A stretch of 12,732 nucleotides of DNA from NAT127 sp041655035 (GTDB lineage: Bacteria; Pseudomonadota; Gammaproteobacteria; Pseudomonadales; Porticoccaceae). Below are positions 6,802 to 12,732 of the stretch, piece by piece (position 1 is the first letter of the stretch; the number at the start of each line of letters is the position of its first letter). Where the stretch lies: the NCBI GenBank assembly GCA_041655035.1, contig JBAZCN010000097.1, positions 1 through 12,732 of the forward strand. Direction: 5' to 3'. Position numbers and translations under genes: made by a program. Below the pieces are notes generated by a model. The model did not search any database. It was given only the letters and a program-made list of their open reading frames with translations, and was not told where the DNA came from.

Positions 6802-6819
6802 TCAGGGCCCGGCGCCGCG
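6756..6819. repeat. 18-bp direct repeat overlapping the tetR stop codon
   Basis: TCAGGGCCCTGCGCCGCG (6756-6773) recurs as TCAGGGCCCGGCGCCGCG (6802-6819), 17 of 18 identical with a 46-bp period. The second copy encodes the last codons and stop of the TetR gene on the minus strand. It may be a trace of a short tandem duplication that left a copy downstream of the gene. Confidence 0.45.
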
Positions 6820-7443
6820 GAACACCACCTTGTTGATGGCGACGATGGTGTTCTCCACCTCTTCCGATGAGAACGGATCGCGACCGGTGAGAATCTGATA
6901 CTCCGCGGCGCGGGAGGCGCTGTTGGCCATATCGACGATAACCCCGCTGAGGCGATAGGGCTCGAGGTCGATCACGCCGCCCTCCGCCTGGGCCGCGGCG
7001 ATCAGCGTGGTGATGATGGTGTAGTGGCGCTTGGCGAAGTTCTCGCATATCCACGTCAGGCGTTCGGTCAGCGCATAGGATTCGGTGGCCATGATGCGAT
7101 GAAACTCCGGGAACTTGACGCTGACCCGCACCGTGGCCTCGATGATCGCCCGCAGCCGCTCGCCGGCTGACAACTCACTGTCGTCGCTGATCACCCCATC
7201 GATCAACTGGTCGAAGTGGCGCACCGCCTCCTCGATCACCGCCTGCCAGAGCTTTTCCTTGGACTTGAAGTGGTAGACGATCAGCGGCAGGCTGACTTCC
7301 GCCATTTTCGCCACCTGCTGCAGGGTGGCACCTTCATAGCCGCGCGCCGCAAACATGGCGAGGGCGGCCTTGAGCACCTTTTCCCGCACCTTTTCAGGCT
7401 GGCGACGACGCTGTGGCTTGGCGTTGCAGCTGCTGGTTTTCAT
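6802..7443 (-). CDS. TetR/AcrR-family transcriptional regulator
   Basis: The product is 213 residues from the ATG at 7443, which has GGAGA placed 5 nt upstream. Longer in-frame starts would read into the promoter region and give residues without family character. The N-terminal DNA-binding domain is clear: VREKVLKAALAMFAARGYEG (about 19-38), then ATLQQVAKMAEVSLPLIVYHFKSKEKLW, with the helix-turn-helix at about 40-60. The C-terminal region (about 70-213) is helical with FHRIMATESY and ICENFAKRHYTIITTL and probably forms the dimer and ligand pocket. It is transcribed divergently from the LIV-type ABC transporter operon, so it is likely a ligand-responsive repressor of that operon and of itself. 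The ligand is unknown. Length and layout are typical of the family. Confidence 0.9.
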   Translation of the reverse strand: MKTSSCNAKPQRRRQPEKVREKVLKAALAMFAARGYEGATLQQVAKMAEVSLPLIVYHFKSKEKLWQAVIEEAVRHFDQLIDGVISDDSELSAGERLRAIIEATVRVSVKFPEFHRIMATESYALTERLTWICENFAKRHYTIITTLIAAAQAEGGVIDLEPYRLSGVIVDMANSASRAAEYQILTGRDPFSSEEVENTIVAINKVVFRGAGP

Positions 7444-7467
7444 CGCAGTCTCCATTACAAACGCGCA

Positions 7468-7496
7468 ATAATCCCCGCTGCGGAGGCCCCTGTCCA
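7468..7496 (-). promoter_or_regulatory. Predicted tetR promoter
   Basis: On the minus strand TGGACA (7491-7496, 5 of 6 to the -35 consensus) is followed after 17 nt by GATTAT (7468-7473, 4 of 6 to the -10). The transcript would start near 7461, leaving a short leader of about 18 nt that contains the GGAGA ribosome site. Confidence 0.4.
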
Positions 7497-7570
7497 GTAG
7501 CCGGGGTCTTCGACCGGCAGCGCATCGCGACTCGACGCCGGCAATGCGCACCGGGCTGCGCGGCGGCGCC

Positions 7571-7636
7571 GGTGAAACCCCGCCTCCGTCGGCGGAAAAA
7601 TTTGCTATATAATCCGCCCGACTGTACGGTTTCACC
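7571..7636. promoter_or_regulatory. Inverted repeat GGTGAAACC / GGTTTCACC flanking the liv promoter
   Basis: GGTGAAACC (7571-7579) and its exact reverse complement GGTTTCACC (7628-7636) lie on either side of the -10 element, 57 bp centre to centre. Each 9-mer is itself partly symmetric (GGT...ACC). The placement, bracketing the promoter next to a divergent TetR gene, suggests paired operator sites. The link to this regulator is inference. Confidence 0.4.
7603..7613 (+). promoter_or_regulatory. Predicted -10 region of the liv-type operon promoter
   Basis: TGC followed by TATATA (7606-7611) gives an extended -10, and an overlapping exact TATAAT lies at 7608-7613. The surrounding AAAAATTTGCTATATAAT is the only AT-rich stretch in the region. 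No good -35 is seen at 17 nt. The start would be near 7620, giving a leader of about 105 nt before the binding-protein gene. Confidence 0.5.
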
Positions 7637-7723
7637 ACCCGGCCGCTGTGCAAGCAGTGCATTCCACCGCGACGCAACGATCACCGCCACCTTTGCCGAT
7701 ACCGCATTTGCCAGAGAAAATAG

Positions 7724-8905
7724 ATGAAAAAGACTCTGTCCCGGTTTATACGCTGCACAACCCTGGTCATTGCCGCCCTCGCCGCCAGCGGCTGCGGTGC
7801 GCCGGCCGGCAATGACGGCACCTTGAAGGTGGGTCTCATCGTCGAGCTTACCGGCGACATGCCGGCGGTCGGCACCTCATCCCGCAATGCCGCCCGGCTG
7901 GCGGTAGACGAACTGAACAGCGCCGGCGGGCTGGAAGTCGATGGCCGGCCCTACCGGATCGAACTGGTGATCGAGGATAACTCCGCCAAGGCCGACCAGT
8001 CCGCGGCGGTGACCAACAAGCTGATCAACCAGGATCAGGTGCTCGCCATCGTCGGCCCCAACGCCAGCCTCGGGGCGATCCCCGCCGCCGAGATCGCCGA
8101 ATCCAGCCGGACCCTGCTGATCACGCCCTGGTCCACCAATCCCAAGACCACCCTCGACACCCGCAGCGGCAAGCCCAAGAACTATGTATTCCGCGCCTGC
8201 TTCACCGACCCCTTCGAAGGGCAGGTGCTCGCCCGCTTCGTCAGCGAGTCGCTCGACGCCAAAAGTGCGGCGGTGCTTTACGATGTCGCCTCGGAAGCAC
8301 CCAAGAGCCAGGCCGAGCTGTTTCGCCAGACGTTCGAGCAACTCGGCGGCAAAATCCTGGCCTTCGAGACCTACACCACCGGCGACCGCGACTTTTCCGC
8401 CCAGCTCACCAAGATCAAGAGCGTCAATCCGGATGTGGTCTTTCTGCCCGCCTATTACAACGACGTCGGGCTGATCGCCCAGCAGGCCCGCCGCCACGGT
8501 ATCCACCAGCCGCTGATCGGCTCCGATGCCTGGAGCAGCCCGGAGCTGATCCGCCTGGCCGAAGGCGCCGTCGAAGGCGCCTACTTCGCCAACCACTATG
8601 CCACGGATATCGCCACACCGGTGGCCCAGCGTTTCATCGCCGCCTATGAACAGCGCTACGGCACCGTTCCCGACGATGTGGCCGCCCTCACCTACGACGC
8701 CATGGGCTTGCTGTTCGAGGCTCTGCGCGGCGCCGCGACCCCGGAGCGACAGGCCGTGCGCGACGCCATGGCGGCCATCGCCGGCTATGACGGCGTCACC
8801 GGCGATATCCGCTTCACCCCCGGTTCCGGCGACCCGGTGAAAAGCGCGGTGATCATGCAGGTCAAGGGCGACAAGTTTGCCTGGATGATGAACGCGGCGC
8901 CCTGA
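7724..8905 (+). CDS. ABC transporter substrate-binding lipoprotein, branched-chain amino acid (LivJ/LivK) type
   Basis: The 393-residue protein begins with a lipoprotein signal peptide: charged MKKTLSRFIR, a hydrophobic TLVIAALAA core and an ASGC lipobox with Cys24 as the lipidation site, so it is probably anchored at the membrane facing the periplasm. The mature part is a type I periplasmic binding protein of the Peripla_BP_6 family: LKVGLIVELTGDMPAVG (about 34-50), AARLAVDELNSAGGL, LAIVGPNASLGAIPAAEIAE (about 107-126), and later DVVFLPAYYNDVGLIAQQA. It delivers the ligand to the LivHM permease encoded downstream. This family binds branched-chain amino acids but also amides, urea and aromatic acids, so the substrate is uncertain. 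It is the first gene of the operon and is regulated from the 280-bp region shared with tetR. Confidence 0.9.
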   Translation: MKKTLSRFIRCTTLVIAALAASGCGAPAGNDGTLKVGLIVELTGDMPAVGTSSRNAARLAVDELNSAGGLEVDGRPYRIELVIEDNSAKADQSAAVTNKLINQDQVLAIVGPNASLGAIPAAEIAESSRTLLITPWSTNPKTTLDTRSGKPKNYVFRACFTDPFEGQVLARFVSESLDAKSAAVLYDVASEAPKSQAELFRQTFEQLGGKILAFETYTTGDRDFSAQLTKIKSVNPDVVFLPAYYNDVGLIAQQARRHGIHQPLIGSDAWSSPELIRLAEGAVEGAYFANHYATDIATPVAQRFIAAYEQRYGTVPDDVAALTYDAMGLLFEALRGAATPERQAVRDAMAAIAGYDGVTGDIRFTPGSGDPVKSAVIMQVKGDKFAWMMNAAP

Positions 8906-8910
8906 TCCGC

Positions 8911-8964
8911 ATGACCGCGACCAGCACCGCCAGGCCACGGCACGGGAGGCCGCGACGATCTTGA
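8911..8964 (+). other. Possible 17-codon coupling ORF ahead of livH
   Basis: An ATG at 8911 opens a 17-residue frame (MTATSTARPRHGRPRRS) whose TGA at 8962-8964 overlaps the TTG start of livH as TTGA. No Shine-Dalgarno sequence precedes the ATG. Its stop position could allow termination-reinitiation at the weakly placed livH start, but this may be chance. Confidence 0.2.
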
Positions 8965-9848
8965 ACCCCGACACCATCTACTGGCTGCAGCAATTGCTGA
9001 ACGCCCTGCAACTGGGCAGCATCTACGCGCTGATCGCGCTCGGCTACAGCATGGTCTACGGCATCCTCACCATGATCAATTTCGCCCACGGCGACGTGTT
9101 CATGATCGGGGCTTTCTGCTGCCTGCTGGCGGCAACGGCCCTCGGCCTGCCCTTCGCCCCGACCCTGCTGTTGACCATGGCCGGCACCGCGCTGCTCGGC
9201 GTGGTGATCGAGCGATTGGCCTACAAACCGCTGCGCAATGCCCCCAGGGTATCGGCGATCATCACCGCGCTCGGCGTCGGGCTGTTCCTGCAGAATGCCA
9301 CCCTGGCGCTATCGCCCTACCCGAAAGCCATGCCGCCACTGCTCGACAACCTGACTTGGCAGTTCGCCGGCATCTCCGTCTCGTCGCTGCAATTGATCGT
9401 CATTTGCCTGTCACTGGGCCTGATGCTGGTGCTCGATCATGTCGTGCACCGCACCCCGGTCGGCATGGCGATGCGCGCCATCGCCTGGGACAAGACCCTG
9501 GTGCCGCTGATGGGCATCCCGGTGAACCTGATCATCTCCATCACCTTTGCCATCGGCGCGGGCCTCGCCGGCGCCGCCGGCACCATGTACAGCCTCGCCT
9601 ATCCGGTGATCGACCCGCAGATGGGCATCATGGTCGGCTGGAAGGCCTTCATCGCCGCCGTGGTCGGCGGCATCGGCAATATCCGCGGCGCGATGATCGG
9701 GGCCTTTATCCTCGGCGGCGTGGAAATCATGGTGGTCGCCCTGCTGCCCTCCACCTACCGGGATTTCATCGTGTTCAGCCTGCTGCTGCTCCTGGTCATC
9801 ATCAGGCCCCAGGGCATCCTCGGCCAGGCACGGGAGCAGAAGGTGTGA
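8961..9848 (+). CDS. livH: Branched-chain amino acid ABC transporter permease LivH
   Basis: The 295-residue protein is a multi-spanning inner-membrane permease of the LivH family. Typical sequence is present from the N-terminus: LQLGSIYALIALGYSMVYGILTMINFAHGDVFMIGAF (about 17-52), a cytoplasmic EAA-like loop GMAMRAIAWDKTLVPLMGI at about 168-186, and GNIRGAMIGAFILGGVE near the C-terminus. The start appears to be TTG at 8961, with GGGAGG about 12 nt upstream. No in-frame ATG exists near the required N-terminus, since the first internal Met is at residue 31, inside the first conserved block. Its last codons overlap the livM start as GTGA. It pairs with LivM to form the transmembrane channel. Confidence 0.92.
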   Translation: MNPDTIYWLQQLLNALQLGSIYALIALGYSMVYGILTMINFAHGDVFMIGAFCCLLAATALGLPFAPTLLLTMAGTALLGVVIERLAYKPLRNAPRVSAIITALGVGLFLQNATLALSPYPKAMPPLLDNLTWQFAGISVSSLQLIVICLSLGLMLVLDHVVHRTPVGMAMRAIAWDKTLVPLMGIPVNLIISITFAIGAGLAGAAGTMYSLAYPVIDPQMGIMVGWKAFIAAVVGGIGNIRGAMIGAFILGGVEIMVVALLPSTYRDFIVFSLLLLLVIIRPQGILGQAREQKV

Positions 9849-10951
9849 ACACCCGCTTGTGGCGACACTGGGAATGGCTGCTGGACCGGCCCTGGCTGCT
9901 GCCGGCGCTGCTGGCCGGAGGCCTGGTGCTGGCCTTCGCCATTCCCCAGTATCAGCTGTTCAACAATTATATCCAGCTGATCCTGATGTACATCGGCATC
10001 AATATCATCCTCACCGTGAGCCTCAACCTGGTAAACGGCTACATGGGGGAGTTTTCCCTCGCCCACGCCGGATTCATGGCCGTCGGCGCCTATACCTCCG
10101 CGCTGTTGACCATGGAAGTGCTGCCGGTCGGCACCTATCCCTCGCTGTTTCCGGTTGCCCTGCTCGCCGGCGGCGCGGCGACGGCGGTGCTCGGCCTGGC
10201 GGTAGCGCTTTCCTCGTTCAGGGTGCGCGGCGATTACCTGGCCATCATCACCCTCGCCTTCCTGATGATCGTCAAATCCGCCATCGAGAACGTCGACGCC
10301 ATCGGCGGGCCGCGGGGCCTTCCCGGCATCCCCCGGCTGACCACCCTGCCCTGGGTATTCTTCTGGACCGTCACCCTGGTGTGGCTGGTCCGCAACTTCG
10401 TCTACTCCCACTACGGCCGCGGCATCCTGTCGATCCGCGAGGACGAAATCGCCAGCGACCTGATGAGCGTCGACACCCGCCGCGTGAAAATCTTCGCCTT
10501 CATGCTGTCGTCCTTCTGCGCCGGCATCGCCGGCGGATTGTTCGCCCACCTGCTGCAATTCATCAGCCCCCGGGTGTTCGATATCGTCAAGACCACCGAA
10601 ATTCTCATCATGGTCTACCTCGGCGGCATCGCCTCCATCGGCGGCTCCATCATCGGCGCGACACTTTACACCCTGCTGCTGGAGGTGCTGCGCCCAAGCA
10701 CCATGGCGTCGCTGCTGTCCTGGCTGCCGGCGCCGATTTTCGATCCGCTGTACGAGTACTTCATCCGCCACCTCGGCGTACTGCGCATGGTCATCATGCC
10801 GCTGGCGCTGGTTCTGGTGATGCTCTACTGGCCGCGGGGCATCATGGGCATGCGCGAGTTCCGGGGCTTCGTCCCCCGCCGCGACCGGGCCGCCCATCAT
10901 GCCCTCGACACACCTGCGGAGAGCCCCCATGGCACTGCTGACCGCCACTGA
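9845..10951 (+). CDS. livM: Branched-chain amino acid ABC transporter permease LivM
   Basis: The product is 368 residues if it starts at GTG 9845, which overlaps the livH stop in the pattern GTGA and follows a GGAG about 7 nt upstream. The open frame extends further left, but that part is a shadow inside livH. The protein has multiple hydrophobic segments. Family motifs include NLVNGYMGEFSLAHAGFMAVGAY (about 61-83), SSFRVRGDYLAIITLAF (about 123-139), GGPRGLPGIP (about 154-163), and the EAA-like loop SIREDEIASDLMSVDTRRVKIFAF (about 196-219). It forms the second half of the permease. Its end overlaps the start of livG by 23 nt, pointing to tight translational coupling. A C-terminal hydrophilic tail (RRDRAAHHALDTPAESPHG) follows the last membrane segment. 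Confidence 0.92.
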   Translation: MNTRLWRHWEWLLDRPWLLPALLAGGLVLAFAIPQYQLFNNYIQLILMYIGINIILTVSLNLVNGYMGEFSLAHAGFMAVGAYTSALLTMEVLPVGTYPSLFPVALLAGGAATAVLGLAVALSSFRVRGDYLAIITLAFLMIVKSAIENVDAIGGPRGLPGIPRLTTLPWVFFWTVTLVWLVRNFVYSHYGRGILSIREDEIASDLMSVDTRRVKIFAFMLSSFCAGIAGGLFAHLLQFISPRVFDIVKTTEILIMVYLGGIASIGGSIIGATLYTLLLEVLRPSTMASLLSWLPAPIFDPLYEYFIRHLGVLRMVIMPLALVLVMLYWPRGIMGMREFRGFVPRRDRAAHHALDTPAESPHGTADRH

Positions 10952-11699
10952 CGTCCGCCATTACTTCGGCGGCCTCTGCGCCATCACCGACTTCAACCTG
11001 GCGCTTCACCGGGGCGAACTGATGGGCCTGATCGGCCCCAACGGCGCCGGCAAGACCACGATATTCAACCTGATCACCGGCGTATACCGCGCCAGTCAGG
11101 GCAGCATCCGCTTCCAGGACACCGAACTGGTGGGCAAGACACCCCATCAGATCACCGCCCTGCGGATCGGCCGCACCTTTCAGAATATCCGCCTGTTCCG
11201 CGAGTTGTCGGTACTCGACAACGTGCGCATCGCCCACTACGCCCAGACGCGCTGCTCGCTGCTGGAAGCGCTGCTGCACACCGGCCGCTACCGCCGCGAA
11301 GAGCAGCGCATCATCGACCACTCCCGGGAACTCCTGGCGATCTTCAAGCTGGAGCACCTGGCGGGTGAAAAAGCGAAGAACCTGCCCTACGGCTCCCAGC
11401 GGCGGCTGGAGATCGCCCGGGCGCTGGCCATCGGGCCGGAGCTGTTGTTGCTCGACGAGCCGGCGGCGGGGATGAATCCCAACGAAATCGGCCAGTTGAT
11501 GGAATTCATCCTGTGGATTCGCGAGCAGTTCCAGCTCACCATTCTGCTCATCGAACACCAGATGAAACTGGTGATGGGTATCTGCGAGCGCATCAAGGTC
11601 CTGGATTTCGGCCAGACCCTCGCCGAGGGAGCGCCGGAGATGATCCAGAACGACCCCCAGGTGCTCAAGGCCTACCTCGGCGACGGCGCCATCGGATGA
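10929..11699 (+). CDS. livG: Branched-chain amino acid ABC transporter ATP-binding protein LivG
   Basis: The 256-residue start at ATG 10929 is chosen because GGAGAG (10918-10923) lies 5 nt upstream and the family N-terminus MALLTATDVRHYFGGL follows; an upstream ATG at 10899 has no such site. The ATPase motifs are complete: Walker A GPNGAGKT (36-43), Q-loop Gln85 in RTFQNIRLF, signature LPYGSQRRLEIARAL (152-166) in the LivG-type YG-Q variant of LSGGQ, Walker B LLLLDEP with Glu177, and switch His210 in LLIEHQM. It hydrolyses ATP in the cytoplasm as a partner of LivF to power LivHM. The gene overlaps the 3' end of livM by 23 nt. Confidence 0.94.
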   Translation: MALLTATDVRHYFGGLCAITDFNLALHRGELMGLIGPNGAGKTTIFNLITGVYRASQGSIRFQDTELVGKTPHQITALRIGRTFQNIRLFRELSVLDNVRIAHYAQTRCSLLEALLHTGRYRREEQRIIDHSRELLAIFKLEHLAGEKAKNLPYGSQRRLEIARALAIGPELLLLDEPAAGMNPNEIGQLMEFILWIREQFQLTILLIEHQMKLVMGICERIKVLDFGQTLAEGAPEMIQNDPQVLKAYLGDGAIG

Positions 11700-11729
11700 C
11701 TGGCGCCACTGGATGAAAGGCATGAGCGG

Positions 11730-12470
11730 ATGAATGCGACAACCACGGCAACCGACGCCGCCACAGCGCAACTGGCGGTGCGCGATCTCAAGGTTCACTA
11801 CGACGGTATCCAGGCCCTGCACGGCGTCTCCTTTACCGTGCCGCGCGGGGAGATCGTTACCCTGATCGGCGCCAACGGCGCCGGCAAGACCTCGATCCTG
11901 CGGGCCATTTCAGGGCTCGTGCCCTATACCGGCGCCATCGTCTTCGAGGGCCGGGATCTCAAGCGCATACCCGCCCATCGCATCGTCGGCCTCGGCATCG
12001 CCCACGTGCCCGAGGGCCGGGGCGTGTTCGGCAACCTGACGGTGCGCGAGAACCTGCGCCTCGCCGCCTGGCAGCGCCACAACAAGAGCGAGGTCACCGC
12101 CGACTTCGAGCGCGTCTTCGCCCTCTTCCCCCGGCTCGAGGAGCGGGAGCACCAGCCATCCGGCACCCTGTCCGGGGGCGAGCAGCAAATGCTGGCGGTG
12201 GGCCGGGCGCTGATGAGCCGCGGGCGGCTGTTGCTGCTCGACGAACCCTCCATGGGCATGTCGCCTCGCCTGGTGCAGGAAATATTCGGCGTCATCGAGG
12301 ACATCAACCGCTCCGGCACCACCATCCTGCTGGTGGAACAGAACGCCAACATGGCCCTGCGCATCGCCTCCCGGGCCTATGTCCTCGAAACCGGCAAGAT
12401 AACGCTCGCGGGCACCGGCAAAGAGCTGCTGGGAGACCCGCGGGTCAAGGAAGCCTATCTCGGCGCCTGA
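11730..12470 (+). CDS. livF: Branched-chain amino acid ABC transporter ATP-binding protein LivF
   Basis: This 246-residue ATPase has Walker A GANGAGKT (47-54), the LivF-typical VPEGRGVFGNLTVRENL segment (about 93-109), signature LSGGEQQML (147-155), Walker B LLLLDEPSMGMSP with Glu172, and LLVEQNA in place of a switch histidine, which is normal in LivF. An unusual Thr/Ala-rich leader, MNATTTATDAATAQ, precedes the conserved LAVRDLKVHYDGIQALHG. A GAGCGG lies 4 nt before the ATG. It is the last gene of the operon, starting 30 nt after livG. The transcript probably ends at or before the hairpin at 12600-12624. Confidence 0.94.
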   Translation: MNATTTATDAATAQLAVRDLKVHYDGIQALHGVSFTVPRGEIVTLIGANGAGKTSILRAISGLVPYTGAIVFEGRDLKRIPAHRIVGLGIAHVPEGRGVFGNLTVRENLRLAAWQRHNKSEVTADFERVFALFPRLEEREHQPSGTLSGGEQQMLAVGRALMSRGRLLLLDEPSMGMSPRLVQEIFGVIEDINRSGTTILLVEQNANMALRIASRAYVLETGKITLAGTGKELLGDPRVKEAYLGA

Positions 12471-12599
12471 GGAGTGCGGAACTGCGCCAATCCGTTTTTT
12501 GATCGAGATAAGGGAAGGCTGGACCTTCCGGTGTGACGGCCGCACCGGCACCACAGCGCCAGAGTCCAAATCATCGCTATTTTCGCTGAAAAAAGGCGT
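12471..12599. other. Intergenic region between livF and the tRNA terminator
   Basis: No gene is seen. A 6-bp hairpin GGAAGG-CTGGA-CCTTCC (12513-12529) is present without a following T-run. A short AT-rich stem TTTTC-GCT-GAAAA lies at about 12580-12592. Confidence 0.4.
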
Positions 12600-12624
12600 A
12601 AAAAAACCCAGCGACTGCTGGGGT
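12600..12624 (-). terminator. Intrinsic terminator of tRNA-Ser, possibly bidirectional
   Basis: A perfect 6-bp GC-rich stem, CCCAGC (12607-12612) with GCTGGG (12617-12622), encloses a GACT/AGTC loop. On the minus strand it is followed by seven T residues (A-run 12600-12606 on the plus strand), just downstream of the tRNA. On the plus strand the hairpin is followed by GTTTATTT, so it could also stop the liv operon transcript. Confidence 0.8.
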
Positions 12625-12631
12625 TTATTTA

Positions 12632-12722
12632 TGGCGGTGAGGGAGGGATTCGAACCCTCGATAGGGGATTAGCCTATACTCCCTTAGCAGGGGAGCGCCT
12701 TCAGCCGCTCGGCCACCTCACC
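12632..12722 (-). tRNA. tRNA-Ser (anticodon GCT)
   Basis: On the minus strand a 91-nt cloverleaf starts with acceptor GGTGAGG and closes with CCTCACC, discriminator G and an encoded CCA. The anticodon loop CTGCTAA, held by the 5-bp stem CTCCC/GGGAG, contains GCT (plus-strand 12686-12688), reading AGC/AGT serine codons. A long variable arm (AGGCTAATCCCCT region) is typical of tRNA-Ser, and the T arm GAGGG-TTCGAAT-CCCTC is perfect. Its promoter lies beyond the window. Confidence 0.97.
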
Positions 12723-12732
12723 AGAGTTCCGC

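Noticed and set aside
6659..6898. 79-codon plus-strand frame with a plausible GGAG upstream
   Set aside because: It has no recognisable domain and runs antisense into the tetR 3' end; conservation would be needed to support it.
9356..9844. N-terminal 163 codons of the long livM frame
   Set aside because: This part overlaps livH in another frame and is Arg/His-rich nonsense; LivM begins at GTG 9845.
9755..10948. 397-codon minus-strand frame opposite livM
   Set aside because: It is a compositional shadow of a clear membrane permease gene.
1..12732. CRISPR arrays, insertion sequences, phage or integrase genes near the tRNA-Ser
   Set aside because: No repeat-spacer pattern, transposase or integrase is visible, and no duplicate of the tRNA 3' end occurs in the window.

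Overview
The window is GC-rich, gene-dense bacterial DNA. It carries greB, a YciH/Sui1 protein, a tRNA-Ser(GCT) with an encoded CCA end, a LIV-type ABC transporter and a KorC/KorA-type 2-oxoacid oxidoreductase pair. This combination fits a gammaproteobacterium, possibly of the Chromatiales or a related environmental lineage. That assignment is inferred from gene content only; no taxonomic marker was compared.

Layout from left to right. (1) Two genes on the minus strand overlap by ATGA: a 594-residue iron-sulfur/FAD protein (GltD-like core plus C-terminal ferredoxin domain) and the first 117 codons of the alpha subunit of a 2-oxoacid:acceptor oxidoreductase, which runs off the left edge. Together they look like part of a KorABC-type enzyme that links oxidative decarboxylation of a 2-oxoacid to NAD(P)H. 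The first gene probably starts at TTG behind a strong Shine-Dalgarno sequence. Its promoter region holds several palindromes and a direct repeat. (2) A divergent plus-strand gene encodes a PIG3-type quinone oxidoreductase. It is followed by a short region of GTGCGC/GCGCAC inverted repeats. (3) A plus-strand cluster follows: yciH, an S9 prolyl-oligopeptidase-family hydrolase (1-nt gap), and greB. (4) A TetR-family regulator on the minus strand is divergent from a five-gene LIV-type ABC importer operon in the order binding protein, livH, livM, livG, livF. The shared 280-bp regulatory region contains a widely spaced inverted repeat flanking the likely transporter promoter. (5) At the right edge a tRNA-Ser(GCT) on the minus strand is followed by a clear intrinsic terminator, which may also end the liv transcript.

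Most of the window is ordinary chromosomal material and no clearly new multi-gene system is visible. The parts most worth a second look are the NAD(P)H-linked 2-oxoacid oxidoreductase locus with its palindrome-rich promoter, the divergent tetR-liv regulatory region, and the small repeats.
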